DNA of 64,000 nt from Siphonodentalium dalli (Eukaryota > Mollusca > Scaphopoda > Gadilida > Siphonodentaliidae): assembly GCA_032622095.1 (NCBI GenBank), contig CP136061.1, forward strand, positions 128,106,754 through 128,170,753, given 5' to 3'. Position 1 is the first letter of the stretch; every line of letters starts with the position of its first letter. Below, in pieces: positions 32,319 to 43,861 of the stretch. The notes under the pieces were generated by a model. That model did not search any database. It had not been told where the DNA came from and saw nothing but the letters and a program-made list of their open reading frames with translations. Made by a program: the position numbers and the translations under genes.

Positions 32319-33239
32319 TATGGGGAGCCATCCCTGCAAATATTCGTTTTCCGAGATATCTGCTTGGATCCAAGCAGATATCCGCTCGCATTATGGAGAT
32401 ATCTCTTCGGTTTCAAGGAGATATCTGCTTGGAATATGGAGATATCTCCTCGGAAATATTTTCAAGGAGATATCACCTTGAAACCGAGGAGATATCTCCA
32501 TAATGCGAGCAGATATCTGCTTGGATCCAAGGAGATATCTCCTTGGATCCAAGCAGATATTTGCTCGCACAATGGAGATATCTCCTTGAAATATGTTCAA
32601 GGAGATATCTCCTTGGATCCAAGCAGATATATGCTCGTATTATGGAGATATATGCTTGAAAAATATTTCAAGGAGATATCTCCATATTCTGAGCAGATAT
32701 CTGCTTGTATGTATTTCGAAAAAATGGAAAAAAACGTATATGTACTGACTACTGTGGATAAATCATTAATATTTCATGGCCGCGGTTTTCCAAGGAGATA
32801 TCTCCATAATCCAAGCAGATATCTGCTTGGAATATTTTCAAGGTAATATCTGCTTGGAATATGGAGATATCTCCTTGGGTCCAAGGAGATATCACGTTGA
32901 AAACTATTTCAAGGAGATATCTCCATAATCCGAGTAGATCTCTGCTTGGATTATGGAGATATCGCCTCAGTTTCAAGGAGATATCTCGTTGGAAATATTT
33001 CAAGCAGATATCTCGTAGTTGCGATGAGATATCTCCTAGGATCCAAGGAGATATCTCCATAATCCAAACAGATATCTCCTTGGATCCAATGAGATATCTC
33101 CATAATGGACCATATTCCAAGCAGATATATGCTAGGAATTGCAATTCCAAGGAGATATCTCCTCGAAACCGAGGAGATATCTCCGAATTACGAGGAGATA
33201 TCTCCGAAAACGAATATTTGCAGGGATGGCGCCCCATAT
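32319..33239. mobile_element. GATATC-palindrome array element, copy 2
   Basis: It has the same ends and unique centre as the intron 1 copy, but is about 200 bp longer at the left (extra palindromes at 32345-32530). GTGA(A) on both sides (32314-32318, 33240-33244) may be the target duplication. It is inserted into the coding-like sequence. Confidence 0.8.
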
Positions 33240-33269
33240 GTGAAGGCATGTATGTGATGGAAATAGGAT

Positions 33270-34120
33270 TGCAAGGGGTGAAGAGATACGCGAAGAGGTT
33301 GAGCAAGGTGGTAGCGTGGTCAATGAATGTCGTGAGAAGATGGAGGTTGAGGAACGAGGTAGCGTGGTTAATGAATGTTGTGAGTCGAGTGGACGTGTGC
33401 TGGTAGATGTGGCTGTGAGGGATCGGGAGATATGCGAGGAGACATGTGATGAGATAGTGGTCGAACAAGGTGGTAGCGTGGTTAATGAATGTTCTGAGTC
33501 GAGTGGTGTGCTGGTAGATGTGGTTGTGGGGAGTCGGGAGATATGTGAGGAGATATATGTGAGGAGATGGAGGCTGAGGAATGTGGTAGCGTGGTTAATG
33601 CATGTTGTGAGTCGAGCGATGTGGTCGTTGAGGGTGAGGAGATATGCACGATTGCGGAGGCAGATCCAGTTTGTAGCGAGATTAGCGCGTTTGAGTTTGG
33701 TGTTGCAGCGGAAGTGGTTGTGGGTGGTGAGGAGATATATATGTGAGGAGGTGGAGGTCGAGCAAGGTAGCGTGGTCAGTGAAAGTTGTGAGCAGAGTGG
33801 TATGCGCGTCGATGTGACTGTTGTTGATGAGAACATAGTTGATGGAAGCTGGGTTGAACACGATTATTGCAAGAATTATGAGTCGAGCATGCACCAAGGT
33901 TGACATGTAGAGGTTGCCGCGGAAATACGGGGCGAGCAGATATGTAAGAAGACGGTGGTTGAGCAAGGTGGTATATCGTGGTTAACGAATGCGGCGTGCA
34001 GGACGCGGTAGTAGTTTTTGGAGATGGGGAGATATGTGAGGAGATGAAGGTTGAGAAAGGTAGAGGCGTGGTTGTAGAGGTAGGTCCGAGGAGTGAGTGT
34101 TGTGCGAATGGAAAGGCAGA
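33270..34120 (+). pseudogene. degenerate coding-like tandem repeats (EICEE...VEQGGSVVNEC)
   Basis: One frame reads repeated units of about 40 codons: VEVEERGSVVNECCESSG, then VLVDVAVRDREICEE; a second begins VEQGGSVVNECSESSG and a third, degraded one ICEEVEVEQGSVVSESCEQS. Between units the frame drifts, so indels have accumulated. The repeated DNA (GGTAGCGTGGTTAATGAATG) is obvious. Acidic, Val-rich and Cys-containing repeats suggest a former structural or extracellular protein, but no family is recognised. The - strand frame here is Thr/Ser-rich and also an effect of the repeat. Confidence 0.4.
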
Positions 34121-35060
34121 TTTTTTAATTTATCTCAACCGAGCACAAAGCTAAACGAGAAGGTATATACGAAAGGGATTCAAATATACAATGTGTGCTA
34201 AGTTATATGTATCCGGATAATCCCATAGCATATCTATGTCGTACGTTACTCGAATCTATCACAATAGTTTAACCTACACACAATATTCTTTATCCTTACA
34301 TATTGTCCAGTACGCGGGCACCTCTTCACCACATAGTTGTATTATATTTAAACACAAACGAATGTTAGTGTACGTTCATATTATTTCATCTGATAAAGCA
34401 AGGGATATAGTGTTCACCCGACTTTAACCAATGTCTATCGTGTAACGACAATTTATTCACTATGGTATTCAGTTAACAATATTCGTTATACCATATGTGT
34501 ACTAAATGTGTAAAAAAACAGTTGGGCATTTATTATGAAAAGAAATTCCACAAATTGAACCTCGTTTTATATAATAGCCTGTATATATGCTACGCGCCTT
34601 TTTTTGTCAATCGTGTAATCTTTACTGTAACGCACATCATATATTGATATAGAAATACGCGTCAGAAAACATCATTAAGTATTTGGGACATGAATTCTCG
34701 CTATAATATTGAATTTGCACTGATGCCAGTACATGATTATGATACATATATGTATAGAAATGACATTTCGCATATGACTGTGTCAGTTGTGTAACGTTCT
34801 GATCCTTACTGTAACAAAGCCTATTCATACATCGTATACCAAACGTCAGATACCCTGGTTGTGTAGTTCGTCGCTGTATTATTTTTATGAATAACAGGTT
34901 TTATCATCTTGTTAGCATATTTCGTAACTCTGGATTTCGACATGACTTTTATACAGAAATTTATCAGATATTGTCCACCCCGTAGCAAATATGTGTATTT
35001 CGTGTTGCGCTGAAGTCCGTCGTGTAACACATTTTATTTTGTCATCTTATAAATGAAACG
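34120..35060. other. degenerate repeats with GTGTAAC/TTACTGTAAC motifs
   Basis: GTGTAACG or GTGTAATC recurs near 34440, 34613, 34790 and 35020, twice followed by CTTACTGTAAC. This resembles inverse pieces of the 380-bp unit (GTTACAGTAA). Too decayed to delimit. Confidence 0.35.
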
Positions 35061-35429
35061 TTATATATTTCAATTCCAGTTTTGTTCAATATTTGGTGGA
35101 CAAGGAGTGTCCAATTCAATATTATGTTAGAAAGTGTGTGACATTTGATTATCTTGATTTAATAAAGTTTAATGTTGTGTTGAAATTAAATTTTTCTGAG
35201 AAAAATGTGTTCAATTGCGGCCCCCATTGAAAACAAGCTATACAAAGGGTAAATGTTGTCTCGATCTATGCATTGCCGGTCAATACTCAATTCGGATCAA
35301 AAAGTACTCCTATATCTCTATTCTGAAAATTGATATACCAGATGATAATACTGTTACAGAAGAGACATAATTTCATGACATCCACCATTCATAGCATCAT
35401 AAAATATCAGTGCTGGATGTTTAAGCTCG

Positions 35430-35900
35430 AACATCAGTCGTTTCTTCCAGTTCAATAGCTATATATCTCGAAATGATAACAACTTTCCCCATTATCGGAA
35501 CTAAAAAAATGCCATGTGGCATATCTGTAATTTTGACCAAAATTGATATTGACTCATAAATACAAAGTAATGCAATGCCATGATTGCGGTGATAGATGTA
35601 AAAATTTCTTAAATTTACGTGGAAAATAGACAAAAAATCATTCATTTTCAGTTGTTTCGCCCCTCATAATAGGCGATTATTCAGTATTGCATTGAATGGA
35701 GATCCCGTATATAATATAGAAACTTGTGGAAATATTTACTGCATATTATTGTAGGATAAGGATGTCATTCTTTGCCATAGATGCTATGTGGTGGTAGATT
35801 GTGTCACCCCCACCCCAAAATTAAGAAGAAACAAAATAAGTTTTAGAAATTTCGGTATGGCAGAATGCAAAAGCACAACTCCGATTATTTTGAGCTATTA
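35430..35900 (+). repeat. diverged direct repeat, right copy
   Basis: Counterpart of 29430-29860. The best-matched part is 35590-35890 (AAAATAGACAAAA, AGGCGATTATTCAGTATTG, GATCCCGTATATAATATAG, CACCCCAAAATTAAG). Confidence 0.5.
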
Positions 35901-36009
35901 TATTGAAGTGTACCCACTTCGAGATTTACATTATGATAACGTCATGGTATAATTTACAGATGGCAACATTTCGGAGTTTTCTGATGAAACCTTTGGTCGG
36001 ATCATCATA

Positions 36010-36790
36010 ACATGTGTCATGGATGTTAACAATGACATGTAGATGGGAACGAGTCATTTTGGGGTCATTCGGCCAAAAAACATGGCCGCCAGCAGCCATC
36101 TTGGATTTTACTATTTGCATGACTAAATCCTTTAGCACGGGCTACAGGTCGTACCTTTAGTCTGATCATCATGCAATTTGTCATGGTTGTTGAAATTGGA
36201 ATGTAGATGGGAACGAGTAATTTTGGGGTCATTCGGTCAAAAATCATGGCCGCTGGCAGCCATCTTGGATTTTACTCGTTGCATGACTAAATCCTTTATA
36301 ATTTACAGATGGCAACATTTCGGAGTTTTCTGATGAAACCTTTGGTCGGATCATCATGAAATTTGTCATGGATGTTAACAATGACATGTCGATGGGAAAC
36401 AAGTCATTTTGGGGTCGATTGGCCAAAAAACATGTCCACCAGCAGCCATCTTCGATTTTACTCTTTGTATGACTAAATCCTTTAGCACGGACTACAGGTC
36501 GTAGCTTTAGTCTGATCATCATGAAATTTGTCATGGCTGTTTAAATTGGAATGTAGATGGGAACGAGTCATTTTGGGGTCATTCTGACAAAAAACATGGC
36601 TGCCAGCGGCGGCCATCTTGGATTTCAAAATTAAATCCATTAGCACGGGTTTCAGGTCGTACTGTTCGTCTGATCATCATGAAATTTGTCATGGGTGTTA
36701 ATATTGACATGTAGATGGGAACGAGTAATTTTGGGGTCGTTCGGCCAAAAAACATGGCCGCCGGCAGAAACAGCATTGCCTGCTCCACAC
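36010..36790 (-). repeat. tandem repeat of 155-185 bp with GATGGC(G/T)GC motif
   Basis: TTTTGGGGTCATTCGGCCAA recurs near 36056, 36221, 36406, 36575 and 36730. Each unit also carries ATGGCCGCCAGCAGCCATCT (inverse AGATGGCTGCTGGCGGCCAT) and GGATCATCATGAAATTTGTC. Confidence 0.85.
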
Positions 36791-38100
36791 CCTACAGCCC
36801 TCACTTATTGAGGAAATGCTTCCAATGAACATAACTTCATCTACACCATAAATATCCCTCCATAATAATTCTTAAAATGACTTCTTCTCATGTACCCATC
36901 GGGTCGAATGGGTTCATATATGGTATGAAGGTTCCTTGGGTGACTGGGGTTCAGATTTTTCAACTGAGGTCACTGGGTCAAATGGGGGCAGTGCCAGGTA
37001 TATAACTAAAACAAAATTGAAAAATTCAGATTGAACTCCTTTAAATAAAATATTTGTTAAAATAAAGTTTTATTTTTTAATTTAATAATGATAATTTAGT
37101 TTTTTTACTTGTTAAAAGATAAGGAAAACTATTGCCATTATGACATCCCCAGGGGTGCTAGTACCTTGAGCCCCACAACAAATTTGGTTTTAAAACATTC
37201 TAAAATCCAGAACATATGTACACAGCACATACTCCGCTATAAATAAATACATTTGTTCTATCGCAATTACATGTATGGGGATACTGGATGAGAGGGGGTG
37301 GGGGCCTTTTAGCTCATCTGGACCAAATTTCTGGTGAGCTATAGTCAGTCAAGTCAGAATTGAGTCATATTAGGTGACTGAGATTTAGATTTGGGGTCAC
37401 TGAGTCAAAGTGGCAGAGCTAGGGACATAACTCTTTCCGTCCATAGTAATTCTTAAAACATCTTCTCAAAAAACATCAGACCTACAGCCTAAAGTTGGTA
37501 TGGAGGGTCCTTGGGTGACTGGGATACATATTTTTTTCAAATGGGGTCACCGTGTCAAATAAGGGCGCACCCAGGGACATAACTTGTCCATCAATTGTAA
37601 TTCTTAAAACATCCTTATCAAGAACCATCAGAGATATTCAGCTTATATTTGGTATTTAGAGTCCTTGGATGACAGGGATTCCGATTTGTTCAAATCTGTT
37701 CACCAGGTCAAATGGGGGTAGAGCCAGAGACACAACTTGTTCCCTCTCTAGTATTTCTTAAAACACCTTCTTCTCAAGAACCATCAGGCCTATTCAGCAT
37801 ATATCTGGTATGGATGGTCTTTTGGGTGACTGTGATTCCGATTTGTTCACTGGGTCAAATATGGGCGGAGCCAGGGACATAACTCTTTCCCTCAATAGTT
37901 ATTCTTAAAACATCTTTGTTCAAATAGGGTCACCAGGTCAAATTGGGGTTAATCTCCTCAAGAGCCATTAGGCCTATTTAGCCTATATATAGTCCTCGTT
38001 TGACTGGGTTAGAGATGGGTTAAAATGGTATTTGGTGTGTATGGTCCATGGAGAGTTTGGATTCAAATATGTTTGAATGGGGTCAGCCATTAAAAAAGGG
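36790..38100 (-). repeat. - strand block of the 150-bp GAGTTATGTCCCTGG repeat
   Basis: TAACT(T/C)TTTCC, ATTCTTAAAACATC, CCTTGGGTGACTGGG(A/G)TTC and GGTCAC(C/T)GGGTCAAAT recur every 150-200 bp. CTCATCTGGACCAAATTTCT then GGTGAGCTATAG at 37315 is the inverse of the family terminus at 4960-4990. Confidence 0.75.
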
Positions 38101-39020
38101 GGAATGTCAGGTTGGAACTATACATTCATGCGGTCCTAGAATAAGCTTTACATTTGTGTTTGTGCTATTGGGAGTTGCAGCTCACGTGCGATCACAAGAC
38201 CACAACAGTTACATGGGCAAAGCTTTATTTTGCAACTATTGCACAGCACGTTGGTCAAAAAGTGCCTGTCTTTCGGCACTACAAAGACTATATTGTGAAA
38301 ACGACTGCCTTTAACGAAACAAAACATTTTAAATATGAAATTGTTATAAGACTAGATAGTACATACGTGTATCTGATAATCCATAGATATAATATAATCC
38401 TACTATTTCTTGAATAAGAAGGCAATGGTGACGTTTTCCGCTGAATTTGAAATCGATATGCGGTCGGGCGGTATTTTGTGGACGTAATTATGAAATGAAC
38501 ATGATGAAAGTGACAATGGAATTGACAAGAATTTGCTTCAAGCTCGCACCAACCGAAGTGCTCCCCCAGCGTTACTATCTAACATTATTATTTGACTAAT
38601 TTCAGTACAATTCTCCCCGTTTACACTCGATAACACAAATTTGTCTGCGCATTTAAAATTCTTTGATATGGATCGTTCATATTCTGCAATAATTTGTACA
38701 TAAGGGATGGATTCTTATGTTTTATTGTATTTTTAAACTCCGAGGTGGGGAAATCTCGTGTTTACATTTTGAATTTTCTGATTCCGATTACTACGGTGGC
38801 TGGTTTAGGACATGGGATTTTTTTTTATTTCGTTGACACGAAATACTAAATCGTGGCCACGAAATAACTAATTCGTGGCCACGAAATAACTATTTTATCC
38901 CCATTCAGTCAGATACACTTAATATAACGGCTTATATTATCTGGTATAGGCTATATCGAATAGACGGTTACTTGTCATATACAAGAACCCGTTTCCGACA
39001 CATAGTTCAAGGGAACATTA
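38100..39020. other. unassigned sequence with a GTGGCCACGAAATA repeat
   Basis: Overlapping frames at 38048-38417 are not recognised. A short palindromic repeat (TCGTGGCCACGAAATAACTA) occurs twice at 38853-38890. Confidence 0.35.
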
Positions 39021-40750
39021 AATGGGCCTAAAATATTACTCGACCATTTGACCGATTTAGGTCAAACGGGAACATGTCTCTATTCCGAAGGTTTGCTATT
39101 CCGAAGGTTCACTATTCCGAAGGTTCACTACTCCGAAGGTTCGCTATTCTGAAGGTTCTCTATTCCGAAGGTTCGCTATCCCGAAGATTTTTTTTCCCCA
39201 AAGGTTAATTCTATATTCAAGTATTGAGAGGGTTCTTTATCACGAAGACTCCCTTTTATGAAGGAAATAACTTAAAACAGTGAAACAATAAATGTTATTT
39301 TTTATTTTTTCGCGGGTTTCCTTGAGATTTAATGTCATTACATATAACGTTATTTTCCAATACATATTCACGTCAGGCAGTCCACACAATTGCTCTTTCC
39401 ATGCGATTTAATGTCATCGTGTATGGCGTTATATATAGTTCATCACCATTCCAAACGTCTGTATCAGAAGATGCCCATAGAGAAATAGAAAACATCTTAA
39501 ATCATAAAAAGATTCCCCCGTTATATGTCATGGCTCTCAGAATGCAACAGAATTCAACCTAATGTATTTTCAATTGAAGGGGAATAACATTATCTTTAAA
39601 ATATAGAGTTACCCCCCTCCATTGAAAATAATACACTTTACTTTGCGCAACAAAACCAGATGAACATTAAGCACAAAAACAAGTCGTTAACCCTGCGTTA
39701 ACTCAACAAAAACAACATGCTCACAGTTTATTACACCGGATAAGCTGATAATACAGTGTTAGAGAGCTTCATATTTCAAATGGTATATATATATAGCGGC
39801 ATATATTTTATATATGTGATCTGGGGGTTCGAAAATTAAAGGTACGGTTGGCCTTGGCGGTGGGTATCCCGTAAAAATATTTCCACCTGTCAAAAACCAC
39901 CACAAACAGAAAGAACATCAAAATGTAGACAGACTTTGTCCATATACAAATAAGAAATATCGCATAAACAGTATGTTATTGTCATTTGTTTGACCATTGT
40001 TATGTAAACAAAAGCATAAAAAGTTACTTTTCTCGTGTTTGTTTATATTATGATGGTAACATAAAGAGCGTTCTTTGTTGGTGAATTCCTGATATGGAAC
40101 TAATAAAGAGCGTTTATGCCACTTGTGTGTGATTAGCCAGTAGCATTGTGCTGTCTTCTGTAACACAACCAGGCTCTTGCTTAGGTAAAATATAGTAGGT
40201 GTTTATGATAACATGCTGTTTACGCGATAGTCATGGTATATATGAACGAAACTGTATGCATTTTAATGTTTTTCTGTTTACGGTGATTGGAACAAATATG
40301 AATATTTTCGACAACTAAGGCCTCACGTGCCTTTAAGTGGGCCTTGAATGTTGATGTTTTTTTTTTCAAATACAGATTGCCAGTTCGGAAAAACTATATC
40401 TCTTACATGTAGTTTATTTCAGTCATCGTGTTTTTAACTTTCCATAATGAACGATAAACTGATACTCTTTTCTTGCTATTAATAACCGATATCTAGGACA
40501 ATTTGGGAATTAGAAGTGGATGTATAAATGTACTATATATGAATACTAGCGTAATCGTATTTTTGATTCATTTCTGGTTAAATACGTCCAGAATAGAAAA
40601 CCTTCGGAATAGCGAACCTTCGGAATAATGAACCATCGGAATAGGGAACCTTCGGAATAATGAACCTTCGGAATAGCGAACCTTCGGAATAATGAACCTT
40701 CGGAATAGCGAACCTTCAGAATAATGAACCTTCGGAATAGAGAACCATAC
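39020..40750. mobile_element. element bounded by inverted arrays of a 15-mer (TTCCGAAGGTTCGCT)
   Basis: About eight copies of CTATTCCGAAGGTTC(G/A) at 39079-39190 face about ten inverted copies (CTTCGGAATA(G/A)(C/T)GAAC) at 40598-40745. GGTCAAAC lies just outside each array. The 1.4-kb interior has no recognisable gene; a 76-codon frame at 39332-39562 is unassigned. Confidence 0.6.
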
Positions 40751-42430
40751 CCAGGTCAAACAAAGGGTGTTGTAGGGTAAACAAAATTGGTCAAGGGGCA
40801 AATAAATGGAGTGGGTTCCCTGTTTGAACCCCTCTGGACGGCGGTCATTTTGGATCGGGATGAGGTGAAAGCGGTGAATAGTTAGATTGACTTGGGGGCC
40901 ATTCAACACCCTTTCTTTGATCGAAATTGCCAAATTGGTCGAGGGGACGAGAAATGGTATTGTTTTTTCTAAATTCCGTCATTTTGATTTGCCACTGAGC
41001 GGCGCAGAGCGGGGAGGTAACTCCGGAGCCGAATAAAGTGACAGTTAAAACACAAAGTAATATATAAGCTAAAACACTTCAATAAAATCAAATAAATCAT
41101 GAATAAGATGCAAAAAATATCAAATTACGATGTACGCTTGATTATCGCGATAGGTTAGTAATGATTATATGTTGCTAACTTGCCATGTCATTTGGAGGAA
41201 TATAATTAATTTTACAGGTTTGAACAAATTGCGAAATGTGTTTTGTACTACCGCGAATAACAGGGGAGATCGTTTACTCGTACGAATCAACGTCAAATTT
41301 ACCAAATAATCAAAATTTCCTGCATTTTAGTAAAGGAACTGTTTCAATTCTGAGTTATTGAGTCCTATGTACGAGTTAATGTTTATTAAAATAATTAATA
41401 ATTAAGGAAAGTGTTTTTTTTTTCTTTTGTTTTTACAATTTTAACCCTTTTACTACTGCCACTGCTGACAGTGCTGGACCATCGTGTGGATTCATGCCCA
41501 TGTGACGGTGGCAAACTGGCATAATGGTATTGTATCAGTTGTAAATGTAGTTTGTACATAAATGCCTGTTGATGTTAATACACAGTCATTTGAGTAAATA
41601 AATTCCAGTAATGCTCATTACCTGAACACATATATGAAATTGAAAGCAAAGAATTTCGTTCAAGTTCAGACTGGTATATCTTACCACCCATAGATTCATG
41701 GCCAATAATCTATTGGTAATATCAAACCTCCATATCTTTCTGAGGACACCTTTAACAATATAACAATCATTCACCATTCATACTTGTTACCATTGTGTGA
41801 GTTATAACTTGTGACTCCTTGGAATTTGAATACATGTAACTCATATTCGTTCCTCAACCATATTCTATGACTATGACTATGACTATGATTATTTATTCAT
41901 AACTCATTCATATGATATATACAATTATATACACAGTGTAATAGTATAACATTCAATGAGCTATCGGGGACAGCATAACCAAGAAGGTTGTCTACCTGCC
42001 GTCCCCGTTGAAAAGTAATATAACTATACATGTAATAATAATTTTAATTTATCTAGGTTTTGTCTTGTTAACTTTAAACATTGGTATATAAATGTCTGTT
42101 TTTTAATAAATAATAGTATAATTCGTTTGTCGTTCACCGTTCATCGCTCAGTTTGTGATATGGTATGTAAAGTACAAGCATGTGGAATATGGATATGTGG
42201 ATGAGGCCAGCGGAGAACCATGATAATTGTTTAACCAATGGGTCGGATAAGGCATTCGAATAATACATTCATGTATTTCCTGCGATAGGGTGATGATGCA
42301 CATGTATTATCTATCCTTCTCTCTTGTTATACAATGTCAGTTATCGCTATACGAATACTATACTACTTATTAACATCGTTGCAGTCAGGACAATTTTTGT
42401 ATGTACATTTGGGATTCAGTTGATATGAAG
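40751..42430. other. unassigned sequence
   Basis: No gene or dated repeat recognised. CTATGACTATGACTATGA lies near 41870. Confidence 0.35.
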
Positions 42431-42559
42431 ATATAGTCCAGGAGATATTGGTCGACCTCTGCACCCCCCCCCCCCCCCCCAGGACTTAACTTCACCCCAC
42501 TAATTTTCTTCCTTAAGGTCTCCTTTAATTTTTTTCACTTGTTAACAAGAAAAAAAAGT

Positions 42560-43640
42560 GGCCGCAGAGACTCCAGACAAGATGGCGTCCATCATGGCGG
42601 CCATTTTTTTAAAATGCACCAGGTCTCTTTGATCGCCATTATAGTAAAGATGATAGCAAATGCGGTCTTGTTTTCCGCTCGATTCGTTATGCTAATATAC
42701 AACCCTTACAAATTAGCCAAAAATCCGACACCAGAATCCAATATGGCGGCCAAGATGGCCGCCGAAATGTGAAAATATGCTATTTTTCTGACATGTTACC
42801 ACCTTTCGTTTGTCTCTGTGGGAAAATGTTAGAATTTTTGCATCATGTTATACATTTATCATATAGAGGAGTCATTGGCGAACACATGGGGACCATACTA
42901 TGAATTCATTGCGGGATATTTATGTCAGATATCACGTTTTCCCAAATGCCGGTATCATAGGTCAAAGCCGAATCTCCGTTAATAACGGGATGTTATATTT
43001 CGAATCAATGAATGTTATTGCTATTATAACAACACCCATGCATATATATTTGCATGAGATACTCGAGGATTCCTCTTATACCTGAGTGGAGGAATATTTA
43101 CCCAAATCCAAGATGGCGGCCAAAATGGCCACCAGAAATAAAAAATCGCCGAAAATCGCTGATTTTAACAATCAGTGAGCATTATTGTCATGACAACTCC
43201 ACACCTGCTTACTATTGTAAGTTGGGAACACTTAGGCGAAGAAATTTCCTTGTACCATATCCAAATAAAAGTCCCCCAAATCCAAAATGGCGCCCACAAT
43301 GGCAGACCGATTTTGAAAAATTACCGAAATTCCCTCATATTCACATCATTGGGCATTATTGTCGAGACAACTCCATCCATGCGTACAGTTGAGTTGGAAA
43401 TACTGAGGTGAAGTAATTACCTTACATCTCATGCAAGAAATTGTTTTCCAAATCGAAGATGGCGGCCAAAATGGCGACCGAAATTTGAAAACACGCCTAC
43501 ATTCATTTACTTTCTTAGGATGGGCGTTATTGTTTCGCGATTTCTACCCACCATTACATGTTGATATGTATGAATTATTCATTAGGGTTTGGCAAGTGAT
43601 ACTCACAGTCAATATGGCGGCCAAACTGGCGGGCAGAAAT
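42560..43640 (+). repeat. subrepeats with AAGATGGCGGCCAAAATGGC in the left arm
   Basis: Matches to (A)A(G/T)ATGGCGGCC lie near 42580, 42741, 43111, 43285, 43457 and 43611, about 170 bp apart for the inner ones. Each is followed by a GAAATT(T)GAAAA-type sequence and then unit-specific sequence. Confidence 0.8.
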
Positions 43641-43861
43641 TGAAAAGAAGCCGATATTATCACATACTAATTTCAACTTTTTGTCATAATATTGATTTGT
43701 TTAAACAAAACGGTACATAATATAAGCCATATATTTGTTCCAATGTAAGTCGTAGCCTTTTGGAAGGATGAAAACCCACAATCGCAATGTGGCATTTCAA
43801 AATCCATTTTCCACTAAGGGCTCATACTGGCCGTAACCGTATATAGGTGCGCCGAATAGTC

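Noticed and set aside
33132-33836. 234-codon Thr/Ser-rich frame on the - strand
   Set aside because: It lies opposite the VEQGGSVVNEC repeats and crosses the boundary of the palindrome element; the bias is explained by the repeat.
29430-35900. LTR retrotransposon bounded by the two direct repeats
   Set aside because: The repeats are strongly diverged, lack clear TG...CA ends, and no gag, protease or reverse transcriptase motif is found between them.
38048-38417. Two overlapping frames of 87-88 codons
   Set aside because: They partly overlap the tandem repeat end and show no recognisable domain; listed only as unassigned sequence.
39079-39190. Possible CRISPR-like array of short repeats
   Set aside because: Units are contiguous 15-mers without unique spacers, in a eukaryotic genome.
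40568-40933. 121-codon frame with repeated RRFIIPK/YSEGSLF peptides
   Set aside because: It translates the 15-mer TTCCGAAGG array.
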